Below, piece by piece: positions 15,804 through 24,121 of a DNA stretch of 64,000 bases; within the stretch, counting starts at the first letter, position 1, and each line of letters opens with the position of its first letter. The position numbers and the translations under genes are program-made. The notes below the pieces were generated by a model that was not told where the DNA came from, ran no database searches, and was given only the letters and a program-made list of their open reading frames with translations. This DNA comes from an uncultured Dehalococcoidia bacterium (GTDB lineage: Bacteria > Chloroflexota > Dehalococcoidia > Lucifugimonadales > UBA3495): assembly GCA_958296445.1 (NCBI GenBank), contig OY282565.1, positions 2,373,570 through 2,437,569 on the forward strand. Reading direction: 5' to 3'.

Positions 15804-17510
15804 ATGCAGAATTTTCCCGATAATACACTGTACGAAAGGGACAATCTGGACGTCCTGCGCGGGATGAATAGCGAAACCGTGGATCTCATCGCCACCGACC
15901 CGCCTTTTAACACCAGCCGCAACCGGGCTGGCACAGCGGGTTTCTATGTGGACAAATGGAAATGGGGGGATACCGGAATTCTGCCAGATCAATGGAAATG
16001 GAACGAAGTTCACCCGGTCTGGCTTGAGCAGATAAAAGACAATAACCGCGCCTTGTATAATGTGATAGACATCGCGCGGCAATGCAATGATGAAGATACG
16101 GCGGCTTTTCTGTGTTTTCTGTCCGTCCGGTTGTTGGAAATGCATCGCATCCTGAAGCCTACAGGCACTCTATATCTGCACTGTGACCACGAAGTCAATT
16201 ACTATATCCGGCAAGTTCTGAACGCTATCTTTGGGGCCAGACAATTCAGGAGCGAAATAATCTGGCGCCGCCACGCTCATTCCCATAGCCTGGGCGCCAA
16301 GCAATGGCCTGCCGTTCACGACACGCTGCTGATGTACGCCAAAGGTAAAGACTGGACGTTTCATCCGCAGTACGAACCTTATACAAAGGAATACATAAGC
16401 CAGTCTTTCAGCCATCTTGACGAAAGGGGATACTATCAGGCGTATCCCATAACCGACGCCCGCCCTGGTGGGGATGAATCTTATCAACCGTGGCGGGGGA
16501 TAACGCCCCCCAATAACCGGGCTTGGGCCTTGCCGCGGTATAGCCTGTTGCCTGCCTGGCTGGAGTTGCCCGGTGAACCGGAATGGCAGAAATTTACCAT
16601 ACATCAGAAATTGGATACTCTCGACGGTTTACAAATGATTCACTGGCCCAAAAAACCGGGCGGCAAACCTGCGCTTAAACGCTACATTCAGGATTCGCCG
16701 GGCAAGATAATGGAAGGCTTTTGGGCGGATGTTGGCGTCCGCGTAGGCGATAGAAATACGACAGGATCACCAGATCAAAAGCCTTTGCCTTTGTATGAGC
16801 GCATCGTCTTGGCGTCCAGCAACCCCGGCGATTTAGTGCTGGATCCTTTCGCGGGTTGTATGACTACCATCATTGCGGCGCGAAAGCACGGGCGCCGCTG
16901 GATTGGCATTGACCGGCGGCCCGACGTCCGGTTTCACGCCGTTTGCCGTTTAATGGGATTGAAAGCGTCTGATGTCAAAAAGCTGACGGATGGTCAATCC
17001 GACTGGTCTCTCTGGCTGACCGAGCAGTTAGCCAACTTTGATTCCCATTACCGCACCGAGCCGCCGGTGCGCACCGACGACGGGGAAACCGCGCCCAATC
17101 TCCCGCCAGTGTACGTTTACAACGACCGCTCCATCCTGGATCATCGTGAAATGAAGCAAATTCTGATAAGCCGGTTCCTGCTCCAGTGCTGGGGTTGTGA
17201 CTTTAATGCCCCGGACGAAAGGTATCTGGAGCTGGACCATATAGATCCGCGCTCGCAGGGCGGGGAAAATCACTTGCCTAACCGGGCTTTGTTATGCGGC
17301 CCTTGCAACCGGACAAAGGGCAACCGGCTTACGTTGGACGCGCTGCGCCGGGGCAACCGCGCCGCCGGGTATCTGAAAACAAAACGGCATCCCATAGACA
17401 TCAAGGGGGCTAGGGACTGGTGCCGCGTCAAGCTGGAAGAAATCCGCAAGGAACGGGAACGGCGCCAGTCTATGCCCGGAGCGCCGCCCTCGCCTTTTGA
17501 TTACAGCTAG
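15804..17510 (+). CDS. DNA methyltransferase fused to a C-terminal HNH nuclease
   Basis: A 568-residue two-domain protein. Residues 1-385 are a beta-type amino-methyltransferase (N4-C or N6-A): motif IV DPPF at 32-35 comes before motif I VLDPFAG at 345-351, with RWIGID after it. Residues 440-515 form an HNH endonuclease with a zinc knuckle (CWGC 462-465, CGPCN 498-502), LDHID 477-481 and ENH 488-490. Both active sites look complete, so one chain could modify and cut DNA, or the HNH part could act on another substrate. No separate specificity subunit is visible. A TIR-like gene follows about 110 bases later. Weak -10 TATACT at about 15773. Confidence 0.88.
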   Translation: MQNFPDNTLYERDNLDVLRGMNSETVDLIATDPPFNTSRNRAGTAGFYVDKWKWGDTGILPDQWKWNEVHPVWLEQIKDNNRALYNVIDIARQCNDEDTAAFLCFLSVRLLEMHRILKPTGTLYLHCDHEVNYYIRQVLNAIFGARQFRSEIIWRRHAHSHSLGAKQWPAVHDTLLMYAKGKDWTFHPQYEPYTKEYISQSFSHLDERGYYQAYPITDARPGGDESYQPWRGITPPNNRAWALPRYSLLPAWLELPGEPEWQKFTIHQKLDTLDGLQMIHWPKKPGGKPALKRYIQDSPGKIMEGFWADVGVRVGDRNTTGSPDQKPLPLYERIVLASSNPGDLVLDPFAGCMTTIIAARKHGRRWIGIDRRPDVRFHAVCRLMGLKASDVKKLTDGQSDWSLWLTEQLANFDSHYRTEPPVRTDDGETAPNLPPVYVYNDRSILDHREMKQILISRFLLQCWGCDFNAPDERYLELDHIDPRSQGGENHLPNRALLCGPCNRTKGNRLTLDALRRGNRAAGYLKTKRHPIDIKGARDWCRVKLEEIRKERERRQSMPGAPPSPFDYS

Positions 17511-17541
17511 GCGTGAATCCGCGGGAGTGTCAATTGCTAGG

Positions 17542-17570
17542 TTGCGTTTTCCGATAGGCTGGGCTACAAT
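17542..17570 (+). promoter_or_regulatory. Promoter for the TIR-like gene
   Basis: TTGCGT (17542-17547), 17-base spacer, TACAAT (17565-17570). Transcription would begin near 17577, which rules out the GTG at 17573 as start codon of the next gene. Confidence 0.6.
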
Positions 17571-17620
17571 CGTTGGTGGAAGGGATCAACCTTTATATGT
17601 TTCGTCTGGGAGTGAACACG

Positions 17621-18433
17621 ATGGTCGTACAGAGCAAAACTCGCGCAAAAGAAATTCTCCAGCGTCGCTTGGGTTCGATACCTGCACTGCGTCAATCATC
17701 TGTCGATTCGCAGGAGTTTACTAAGTGGTACAGAGACACAAGGGTAGCAATTGAAAATATTTTTGGGCAAGATTCTCGTCAACTCAGGGAGTTTAGTAGA
17801 GTCAATTATAATCCTATAGTTATAACTTTCGGAAGAAATAGTGATTCAGAATACAGAAATGTGTACATAGAAGGCTTGGAAAGTGCTGAGGCGACACTCC
17901 GATCAATGATTGACGAAATTGACGAGTATTGGCCTGATAATAATCAGGCACAAAATTCTTCAGCAATACCGGAAATTCAGAAACAAACTAACACAAGCCA
18001 AGTCTTTATCATTCACGGCCGGGATATAGGAACTACCAACACAGTTGCTAGGTTTCTTGAAAAATTGGATCTTACTCCGATAATTCTGAAAGAACAACCT
18101 GACCGCGGCCGCACCATCATTGAGAAATTTGAAGAACACGCCCAAGTTGATTTTGCGATAGCATTGTTTACCCCGGATGATTTGGGCGGACTCGACGGTG
18201 GAAACCAGCAACACCGAGCTAGGCAGAACGTAATTTTCGAGTTCGGATACTTCATTGGAAAGTATGGCAGAGACAGGACTCGCGCATTGGTCAAAGGGGA
18301 TATAGAGATACCCTCAGATTACTCCGGGGTCATCTACATACCTATGGATGATTCCAATGGCTGGCAGACAGCGCTCGTTGGGGAGTTGAAAAGCGAGGGA
18401 TTCGGCGTTGACGCGAACCGCCTTTTTGAATGA
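17621..18433 (+). CDS. TIR-like nucleotide-binding effector (PF10137/CAP12-type)
   Basis: A 270-residue protein. Residues 1-105 are a helical domain (FTKWYRDTRVAIENIFGQDS); residues 126-265 match the TIR-like domain of predicted nucleotide-binding proteins used as NAD-cleaving effectors in cyclic-nucleotide defence systems: VFIIHGRDIG (128-137), TPIILKEQPDRGRTIIEKF, AIALFTPDDLG, and ARQNVIFEFGYFIGK, in which E207 is the likely catalytic glutamate. ATG 17621 has GGGAG upstream; ATG 17597 is the alternative. Base composition is clearly more AT-rich than its neighbours, which suggests transfer. No cyclase gene is adjacent. It lies between the methyltransferase-HNH gene and hicAB. Confidence 0.85.
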   Translation: MVVQSKTRAKEILQRRLGSIPALRQSSVDSQEFTKWYRDTRVAIENIFGQDSRQLREFSRVNYNPIVITFGRNSDSEYRNVYIEGLESAEATLRSMIDEIDEYWPDNNQAQNSSAIPEIQKQTNTSQVFIIHGRDIGTTNTVARFLEKLDLTPIILKEQPDRGRTIIEKFEEHAQVDFAIALFTPDDLGGLDGGNQQHRARQNVIFEFGYFIGKYGRDRTRALVKGDIEIPSDYSGVIYIPMDDSNGWQTALVGELKSEGFGVDANRLFE

Positions 18434-18505
18434 TGCAGAGCGAAAAATTTGCCAACGCCGGGGAATTCATCTACCGGCGCCGGTTGCGCTATCAGGCCGG
18501 GCTGG

Positions 18506-18778
18506 CTAGTGCGTCCGCGCCTTGTGCTGGCCTTGAAATACCAGTGGGATGGAAACTAGGGTCTGCCCGGTGGATGCTTTTACCTGATTCAGGAGGCTGG
18601 GCGAGATGATTTTTTCGCCGTCCCTGTTGGCTTCGATGGCGTAATCGTGTAGGGCTTCCCTAGCGTTAAGCATAGCCTCGTCCACGGTCACGCCCATGGC
18701 GACAATGCCTGGCAGATCTGGGAATGTGACGCCATAAGCGCCTTTTTCGCCATCAATCAGCGCTGGATATAGGGGCAT
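18506..18778 (-). CDS. hicB: HicB-family antitoxin
   Basis: A 90-residue antitoxin of a HicAB toxin-antitoxin module. The partial RNase H-like HicB fold is recognisable from YPALIDGEKGAYGVTFPDLP, GIVAMGVTVDEAMLNAREAL and a late PSLLNQVKASTGQTLVSIPL. The C-terminal DNA-binding part is short. It follows hicA by 12 bases in the same direction, the usual toxin-first order. Confidence 0.88.
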   Translation of the reverse strand: MPLYPALIDGEKGAYGVTFPDLPGIVAMGVTVDEAMLNAREALHDYAIEANRDGEKIISPSLLNQVKASTGQTLVSIPLVFQGQHKARTH

Positions 18779-18790
18779 GGTTTCTTTCTC

Positions 18791-18979
18791 CTAATTCGGC
18801 CAGCCAGCCTTCTTTGCTATGGAACGGGCAACTTCCGTGGATACTGTTCTGTGCCGTGGCAGAGTTATAATGCCGGGAATGTTTGGGTGCCGGTAGATGT
18901 CATGGGAGGAGCCGTGGCGGTATAGATACCAGCCGTCCCGCTCCATCCTGCGCCTGATTCGTCTGGTGGAAGTTTCCAT
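18791..18979 (-). CDS. hicA: HicA-family mRNA interferase toxin
   Basis: A 62-residue dsRBD-like toxin. It keeps MERDGWYLYRHGSSHDIYRH, with the family's GSSH catalytic histidine, and GIITLPRHRTVSTEVARSIA. Normal HicA length is about 60. No strong ribosome site precedes the first ATG; the inner Met (MERDGW) is an alternative start. It is co-directional with hicB and likely autoregulated by the complex, as in other HicAB pairs. Confidence 0.85.
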   Translation of the reverse strand: METSTRRIRRRMERDGWYLYRHGSSHDIYRHPNIPGIITLPRHRTVSTEVARSIAKKAGWPN

Positions 18980-19093
18980 TACATTCGGATATTACCACCG
19001 ATAGCGGCAAGTTTCCAAGCGGAATGGAACTGAGTAACGTCTCAGGCCGATTTTTCGCCCAAGGCTCCTTGCGTTTGCTCATTCGCTCCGCGA

Positions 19094-19122
19094 TTGATAA
19101 CCGCCCCCTCAGCCCCTATAAT
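19094..19122 (+). promoter_or_regulatory. Promoter for pdxS
   Basis: TTGATA (19094-19099), 17-base spacer, perfect TATAAT (19117-19122). The leader to ATG 19227 is about 100 bases. Confidence 0.75.
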
Positions 19123-19226
19123 AGCCCCAAACGCTGCGGGCTTTTTTGTCCGCGGCCCTTTCCGGCGCAGCAAAATTTCAGACTGGCGCAGGGCTGACCG
19201 CGCCGCCCGGCTGGAGGATGGCAGGC

Positions 19227-20123
19227 ATGGCGATAGCAGATATTTTGACCGGCACTTTTACCGTCAAGAGCGGGCACGCCCAGATGCTTAAGGGCGGCGT
19301 GATTATGGACGTGGTTACCCCGGAGCAGGCGCTGATTGCCGCCGAAGCGGGGGCCGTGGCCGTGATGGCCCTGGAGCGCGTTCCGGCGGACATCCGCGCC
19401 GACGGGGGCGTGGCCCGTATGACCGACCCGGCGGTCATCACCCGCATTATGGACGCCGTAAGCATTCCGGTGATGGCCAAGGTGCGGATCGGCCACTTTG
19501 TCGAGGCCCAGATTCTGGAGGCCCTGGGCGTTGACTATATTGACGAGTCGGAAGTGCTGACCCCGGCTGATGAGACGCATCACGTCTGGAAGCACGATTT
19601 CAAGGTGCCTTTCGTCTGCGGCTGCCGCGACTTGGGCGAGGCTTTGCGGCGCATCTCCGAGGGCGCGGCTATGATTCGCACCAAGGGCGAGGCCGGCACC
19701 GGCGACGTGGTGGAGGCCGTGCGCCATATGCGGGCGGTGCAGGACGCCATCCGCAAGCTCCAGACTATGCCCGACGATGAGCTGGTGGTGGAAGCCCGCG
19801 ACCTGCGCGTTTCCCTTGACCTGCTCCAGCAGACGCGCGAGCAGGGTCGTATGCCGGTGGTCAATTTCGCCGCCGGCGGCGTCGCCACCCCCGCCGACGC
19901 CGCGCTGATGATGCAGTTGGGCGCCGACGGCGTGTTTGTCGGCTCCGGGATTTTCAAGTCGGGCGACCCGGCCAGCCGGGCCTACGCCATAGTCCAGGCG
20001 GTCACTCACTACAACGACCCGCATATCCTGGCCGAGGTGTCCAAAGACTTGGGCGAGCCGATGGTGGGCCGCAATGTCCGCGAAATCCCCGAAGGCGAAT
20101 TGCTGGCCCCGCGCAGCGTGTAG
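19227..20123 (+). CDS. pdxS: Pyridoxal 5'-phosphate synthase subunit PdxS
   Basis: Synthase subunit of the ribose-5-phosphate-dependent vitamin B6 pathway: a dodecameric TIM barrel that makes PLP from R5P, G3P and ammonia supplied by PdxT. The 298-residue protein matches the family throughout: [84 protein letters not shown] and [12 protein letters not shown] 19227 is set by GGAGG nine bases upstream. Its partner pdxT lies 1.1 kb downstream, beyond a repeat and two protease-like genes, rather than directly adjacent as usual. Confidence 0.97.
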   Translation: MAIADILTGTFTVKSGHAQMLKGGVIMDVVTPEQALIAAEAGAVAVMALERVPADIRADGGVARMTDPAVITRIMDAVSIPVMAKVRIGHFVEAQILEALGVDYIDESEVLTPADETHHVWKHDFKVPFVCGCRDLGEALRRISEGAAMIRTKGEAGTGDVVEAVRHMRAVQDAIRKLQTMPDDELVVEARDLRVSLDLLQQTREQGRMPVVNFAAGGVATPADAALMMQLGADGVFVGSGIFKSGDPASRAYAIVQAVTHYNDPHILAEVSKDLGEPMVGRNVREIPEGELLAPRSV

Positions 20124-20135
20124 GGTTGGCAGTGC

Positions 20136-20180
20136 CCCCAACCGCCCGCCTTTCGGCAAGCTCAGGGCGGGCGGTTGGGG
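20136..20180 (+). terminator. Long hairpin after pdxS
   Basis: A 15-bp perfect stem CCCCAACCGCCCGCC (20136-20150) pairs with 20166-20180. There is no U-tract, so it may act as a mRNA 3' end or transcription barrier rather than a classical terminator. Confidence 0.5.
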
Positions 20181-20196
20181 CGTGTGCCGTTGGGAT

Positions 20197-20402
20197 TATT
20201 GCGAAATTCCGCTTTGTTACCCTGCCTTTTTGTCATCCTGAGCAAGGCTAAGGGTCTCATCGGCCAAGCCGGGATTCTTCGCTTCGCTCAGAATGACAGA
20301 TACGCTCAGAATGACAGACGGCTTGCTAAGAATGGCAGATGGCTTGCTCAGAATGACAGATACGCTCAGAATGGCAGATAACGGAAGTACAGAATGACGG
20401 AC
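20197..20402 (+). repeat. MITE-like TTCGCTCAGAATGACA element A2
   Basis: It begins ATTGCGAAATTCCGCTTTG, contains the TCCTGAGCAAGG...GGGATTCTTCGC core, then five copies of a GCTCAGAATG(A/G)CAGA satellite, and ends near GATAACGGAAGTA. It fills the gap between pdxS and the first retropepsin-like gene. Confidence 0.75.
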
Positions 20403-20439
20403 GGCGGGGGTAATGAGGAGAGGTTAGGCCGGGGGTATA

Positions 20440-20799
20440 ATGGGAGCTTTCGAGGTTACGGTGGGGCTGGGGCGCGTCGGTGGTGGCGAGCTGACGCCGG
20501 TGACAGCTATGGTTGACACCGGGGCGGCCCATTCCGTGATGCCGGATTCTATGCTGAAGCGGCTGGGCTTGACGCCTATTGAGTACCGGCCTTATACAAT
20601 CGCGGACGGTAGCGAAGTGGAGTATGGCTACGGGATGGCGCGTTTCGGCATTGAAGGCCGCGAATTTCCTTGCCCGGTGGTATTCGGGGCCGAAGAGCAG
20701 TTCCTTTTGGGCGCCACCACCTTGCAAATTTTCAACCTGATGGTTGATCTGTCGGAAGAACAACTGGTAGTAAAGCCCCTTCGCGCTAGGGCGATTTAG
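20440..20799 (+). CDS. Retropepsin-like aspartic protease, copy 1
   Basis: A 119-residue, single-domain clan AA aspartic protease; it would have to dimerise to be active. The signature AMVDTGAAHSVMP holds the catalytic DTG (about residues 24-27), and a later FLLGATTLQIFNL corresponds to the ILG/hydrophobic-G motif. The first 80 bases are nearly identical to copy 2. A TATAAT overlaps the ATG at 20440, and an inner GTG (20461) has GAGG five bases before it, so the start is uncertain. Substrate unknown; such genes are often near toxin-antitoxin or mobile regions. Confidence 0.78.
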   Translation: MGAFEVTVGLGRVGGGELTPVTAMVDTGAAHSVMPDSMLKRLGLTPIEYRPYTIADGSEVEYGYGMARFGIEGREFPCPVVFGAEEQFLLGATTLQIFNLMVDLSEEQLVVKPLRARAI

Positions 20800-20833
20800 A
20801 GGCGCAGGCGGGAATCGAGGTTAGGCGGGTATA

Positions 20834-21193
20834 ATGGGGGCTTTCGAGGTTACGGTGGGGCTAGGGCGCGTCGGTGGTGGCGAGCTGACGCCGGTGACGG
20901 CTATGGTTGACACCGGGGCGGCCCATTCCGTGATGCCGGAGTCTATGCTGAAGCGGCTGGGCTTGACGCCCACGGAGTCTTTCCTGTATTCGGTCGCGGA
21001 CGGCCGAGAGGTGGAATACGGATACGGGATGGCGCGTTTCGGGATCGAAGACCGGGAATTTCATTGCCCGGTCATCTTTGGCCCCGAGGGTCAATATCTG
21101 TTTGGCGCAACCAGCCTGCAAATTTTCAACTTGCGGGTTGACCCGGTGGAGGAGCGGTTGGTTCGGAGGGAATTCCGCGCTAGGGCAATTTAA
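20834..21193 (+). CDS. Retropepsin-like aspartic protease, copy 2
   Basis: Tandem paralogue of the previous gene, also 119 residues, with the same VDTGAAHSVMP active-site stretch and FGATSLQIFNL in the C-terminal half. Divergence is concentrated in the middle (TESFLYSVADGREVE against IEYRPYTIADGSEVE) and at the end. The upstream GGCGGGTATAATGGG is duplicated too. Both copies keep all expected active-site residues. The next gene is pdxT, 30 bases on. Confidence 0.78.
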   Translation: MGAFEVTVGLGRVGGGELTPVTAMVDTGAAHSVMPESMLKRLGLTPTESFLYSVADGREVEYGYGMARFGIEDREFHCPVIFGPEGQYLFGATSLQIFNLRVDPVEERLVRREFRARAI

Positions 21194-21222
21194 TCGCGCA
21201 ACGTCCTTTCGGCCAGATCCAA

Positions 21223-21876
21223 ATGAGCTGCGTTTCAGAGAGCATACTTAATACCGACGGGGGTAGCCAGCACAAAGCGTTGAATATCGGCGTCTTGGCA
21301 GTACAGGGCGATTTCGCGGAGCATATCGCTATTCTCCGCCGGATTGGTGTTGCAGCCCGGGAAGTCCGGCTGCCGGAGCAGTTGGACGGCCTGGACGGGC
21401 TGATTATTCCCGGCGGCGAAAGCACGACTCTCAGTCGCCTGATGTCTATTTATTCCCTGCGCGAACCTATCGCGCGGATGGCGGGGGAGGGCCGCGCGGT
21501 TTGGGGAACCTGCGCCGGTATGATTATGCTGGCTAACGAAATCACCGAGCAGGACCCGGTGCCTCTGGGCCTGATGGACATTGGCGTGCAGCGTAACGCC
21601 TTTGGCCGCCAGGTTGACAGTTTTGAGCAGCCGTTGCCCATCGGCCCGCTGTCTGCCGAACCTTACAACTGCATTTTCATCCGCGCCCCGGTGGTCATCC
21701 GGGTCGGCCCGCTGGTGGACGTTCTTGCCAGCCTCGACGATGGGCGCCCGGTGGCGGTGAAACAGGGCAATCTGCTGGCAACCGCGTTTCACCCCGAACT
21801 CACCCGCGACACCCGCGTTCACCAGTATTTTGTCGGCCTTGCCGAAAGCAATTCCCCGGCGTCGTCTTTACAATAG
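21223..21876 (+). CDS. pdxT: Pyridoxal 5'-phosphate synthase glutaminase PdxT
   Basis: Class I glutaminase that releases ammonia for PdxS. The 217-residue protein has IGVLAVQGDFAEH near the N-terminus, the GGESTT oxyanion-site motif, the nucleophile in GTCAGM, LGLMDIGVQRNAFGRQ with FIRAP, and the catalytic His/Glu in FHPEL. The first 17 residues before ALNIGVLAVQG are extra compared with many homologues, so the true start may be later. It should pair with PdxS at 19227. Confidence 0.95.
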   Translation: MSCVSESILNTDGGSQHKALNIGVLAVQGDFAEHIAILRRIGVAAREVRLPEQLDGLDGLIIPGGESTTLSRLMSIYSLREPIARMAGEGRAVWGTCAGMIMLANEITEQDPVPLGLMDIGVQRNAFGRQVDSFEQPLPIGPLSAEPYNCIFIRAPVVIRVGPLVDVLASLDDGRPVAVKQGNLLATAFHPELTRDTRVHQYFVGLAESNSPASSLQ

Positions 21877-21969
21877 GCGACGCACAATAGACGATGCATA
21901 ATAGGCGATGCCGGAGAATTTTTGCGTTGACGCTTTCCAAATCAGCCCCCAATCATCCTTGGCGGAGGA

Positions 21970-23688
21970 ATGATATTGGCGACGGTGCATAGCGCAGTGC
22001 GGGAAGAGCTGGAGTTGATGCTGGAGGCGCTGCCGGAACGGGTGTCGGCGGCGCTGCGGCAGCGGGAAGACTTGGAGGAGCTGCTGGAGGTGGTGCTGGA
22101 TTTGGGGCGGGCGCCGGAAGCCCGGTTCATAAGCGGCGACGCGCCCCTTAGCGGCGATGAAGTGGACGCCGACGATTTGCAGGACGTCATTGAGCGTATG
22201 GGCGAGTTCGGCGACGATAACCGGGCCGGCATCGAGCGCACGCTGCATCGCATATCGGCCATCCGCAACCGGCGGGGGCGGGTCATCGGCTTGACTTGCC
22301 GCGTGGGGCGGGCGGTATTCGGCACTATCAAAATGATTGAAGACATGGCCTTTTCCGGCAAGAACATTCTGTTGCTGGGGCGCCCCGGCGTGGGCAAGAC
22401 CACTATGCTGCGGGAAACGGCGCGGGTGCTGTCGGTGGAGGCGCAGAAGCGGGTCATCATCGTTGACACTTCCAACGAAATCGCCGGGGACGGGGATGTG
22501 CCGCATCCGGCCATCGGGCGGGCGCGGCGGATGCAGGTTCCCACGCCGTCGCAGCAGCACGGGGTGATGATTGAGGCAGTGGAAAACCATATGCCGGAAA
22601 CCATCGTCATTGACGAAATGGGGGCCGAACAGGAAGCCGCGGCGGCCCGCACCATCGCCGAGCGGGGCGTGCAGCTCATCGCCACGGCCCACGGCAACAC
22701 GCTGGACAACCTGATAATGAACCCCACGCTGTCGGATTTGGTGGGCGGCATACAGACGGTCACGCTGGGCGACCAGGAGGCTCGCTACCGCGGCACGCAA
22801 AAGTCGGTGCTGGAGCGCAAGGCGCCGCCGACTTTCGACGTGGTGGTGGAGATACAAAGCTGGGAACGGCTGGCGGTTCACGATGATGTGGCCCACGTGG
22901 TAGACCAGTGGTTGCGCGGCTACCCCATCGTACCCGAAATCCGCTGGCTGGATGAAAGCGGGGCGGTGCAACGGGAAGAGGAAGAGTATCGGGCCAACGA
23001 TAACGCCCCGCCGCCCTTTGCCTTGAGCGGGTCGAGGGGGCAGCAGGAAGGCCGCCGCCATTCTCGAGACTATGGCCGGGGTGAGAACGGCGCGGACAGG
23101 CGTAGGGAGTTCGACGGCGGGGGCCGCGGCGCGACACCGGCCCGGCAGCCGCGGCCGATGGGCGAGATGTCCGAGGAAGAGGCGGCGATGGTGTCGGAGG
23201 TGCGCGTCTTTCTCTTTGGCGTGGGCCGCGACAAGCTGGAGGGGGCTATGGTGGAGGCGGGAACGCCGGTGCAAATCGTGAACGAGCTGCGCCGCGCCGA
23301 CTTGGTGCTGACCACCAAGACCCATTACCGCCGCGGTTCCCAACTGGTGCGCATCGCCGAGACCAACGGCAAGCCGGTGTATGTGCTGCGCAAAAATTCG
23401 TTGCCCCAGTTGCAGGATTTCCTGCGCTCCGTGGTGGCGCAGTGGAACCGCAACGGGGGACGGGGCGCAGCCGCCGACGAGGGGCCGCCCGCCCCCAACA
23501 TCGAGCGGGCGATGGAGGAAGCCGAGGAAGCGGCCAACCGCGTGCTGGGCGGCGAGCCGACCGTAAGGCTGTCGCCCCAGCGTTCCCACATTCGACGCCT
23601 ACAGCATATGCTAGGGCAGCGCTACAACGTGGCATCCACCAGCCAAGGCCGCGAACCGGAGCGGGCGGTGATGTTTTATCGGGTGTGA
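21970..23688 (+). CDS. SpoIIIAA/Ycf45-like AAA ATPase with C-terminal nucleic-acid-binding region
   Basis: A 572-residue cytosolic ATPase related to Ycf45 of cyanobacteria/plastids and to SpoIIIAA. The N-terminal helical region is followed by a RecA/AAA core: Walker A GRPGVGKTT (137-145), VDTSNEIAGDGD, Walker B ETIVIDEMG, and a sensor-like IATAHGNTLDNL. After an Arg/Gly/Glu-rich linker (about 340-400) the C-terminal 170 residues contain an R3H-like segment. GGAGG (21964-21968) is one base from ATG 21970 but seven bases from TTG 21976 (residue 3), so the TTG is probably the real start. Precise role unknown. Confidence 0.82.
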   Translation: MILATVHSAVREELELMLEALPERVSAALRQREDLEELLEVVLDLGRAPEARFISGDAPLSGDEVDADDLQDVIERMGEFGDDNRAGIERTLHRISAIRNRRGRVIGLTCRVGRAVFGTIKMIEDMAFSGKNILLLGRPGVGKTTMLRETARVLSVEAQKRVIIVDTSNEIAGDGDVPHPAIGRARRMQVPTPSQQHGVMIEAVENHMPETIVIDEMGAEQEAAAARTIAERGVQLIATAHGNTLDNLIMNPTLSDLVGGIQTVTLGDQEARYRGTQKSVLERKAPPTFDVVVEIQSWERLAVHDDVAHVVDQWLRGYPIVPEIRWLDESGAVQREEEEYRANDNAPPPFALSGSRGQQEGRRHSRDYGRGENGADRRREFDGGGRGATPARQPRPMGEMSEEEAAMVSEVRVFLFGVGRDKLEGAMVEAGTPVQIVNELRRADLVLTTKTHYRRGSQLVRIAETNGKPVYVLRKNSLPQLQDFLRSVVAQWNRNGGRGAAADEGPPAPNIERAMEEAEEAANRVLGGEPTVRLSPQRSHIRRLQHMLGQRYNVASTSQGREPERAVMFYRV

Positions 23689-23712
23689 GGGCGGCTACGG
23701 GATTCGGTGGGA

Positions 23713-23797
23713 TTGTCTGAATCAGGATTTTCAGGATTAACGGATTTTCGGGATTTTTCTATCCGGCGAATCCTTTAATCCTGATTCGGACGATTAC
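23713..23797 (+). repeat. GTCTGAATCAGGATT-family repeat B3
   Basis: A nearly complete unit whose ends are inverted: GTCTGAATCAGGATTTTCAGG on the left, AATCCTGATTCGGAC on the right. Confidence 0.75.
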
Positions 23798-23831
23798 GCC
23801 AAGAATCGAAAGGCTAGGCGGAAAGGGCTAG

Positions 23832-23922
23832 AAAATTGCGAAATTCCGCTTTGCCATTCTGAGCGAAAGCTCAGGGTCTCACCGCCCAAGGCGGGATTCT
23901 TCGCTTTGCTCAGAATGACAGG
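23832..23922 (+). repeat. TTCGCTCAGAATGACA element A3 (right end missing)
   Basis: It begins with the terminal sequence AAAATTGCGAAATT and contains the core, but has no right terminal inverted repeat. Confidence 0.75.
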
Positions 23923-23976
23923 CATTGGACGGGTATTCTTAACGTGCGGTGGTATTGCCGTTGTGACTGCGCCCCG

Positions 23977-24013
23977 GAGCGTCTGGATTCCCGCTTTCGC
24001 GGGAATGACGGGA
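23977..24013 (+). repeat. GGATTCCCGC...GCGGGAATGACGG repeat C2
   Basis: Palindromic short repeat GGATTCCCGCTTTCGCGGGA, also at 34255 and 42668. With B3 and A3 it accounts for most of the 433-base gap before the selenoprotein gene. Confidence 0.7.
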
Positions 24014-24121
24014 TGATTTTGGCAATATCAGCACACGTTTAAGAACACTAAGACGGGATGGCTTGCGCTGTTGCGGGCGGGGCGTTAAACTTGGGGCATC
24101 CTGAATCCCCGGAGGACAATC

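Noticed and set aside
14612..15823. Forward frame of 403 codons overlapping hrcA in another frame
   Set aside because: Low-complexity Arg/Gly/Ala translation, whereas hrcA is clear in the other frame.
21868..23589. Reverse-strand frame of 573 codons opposite the Ycf45-like ATPase gene
   Set aside because: Same reason; the forward gene has intact Walker motifs.
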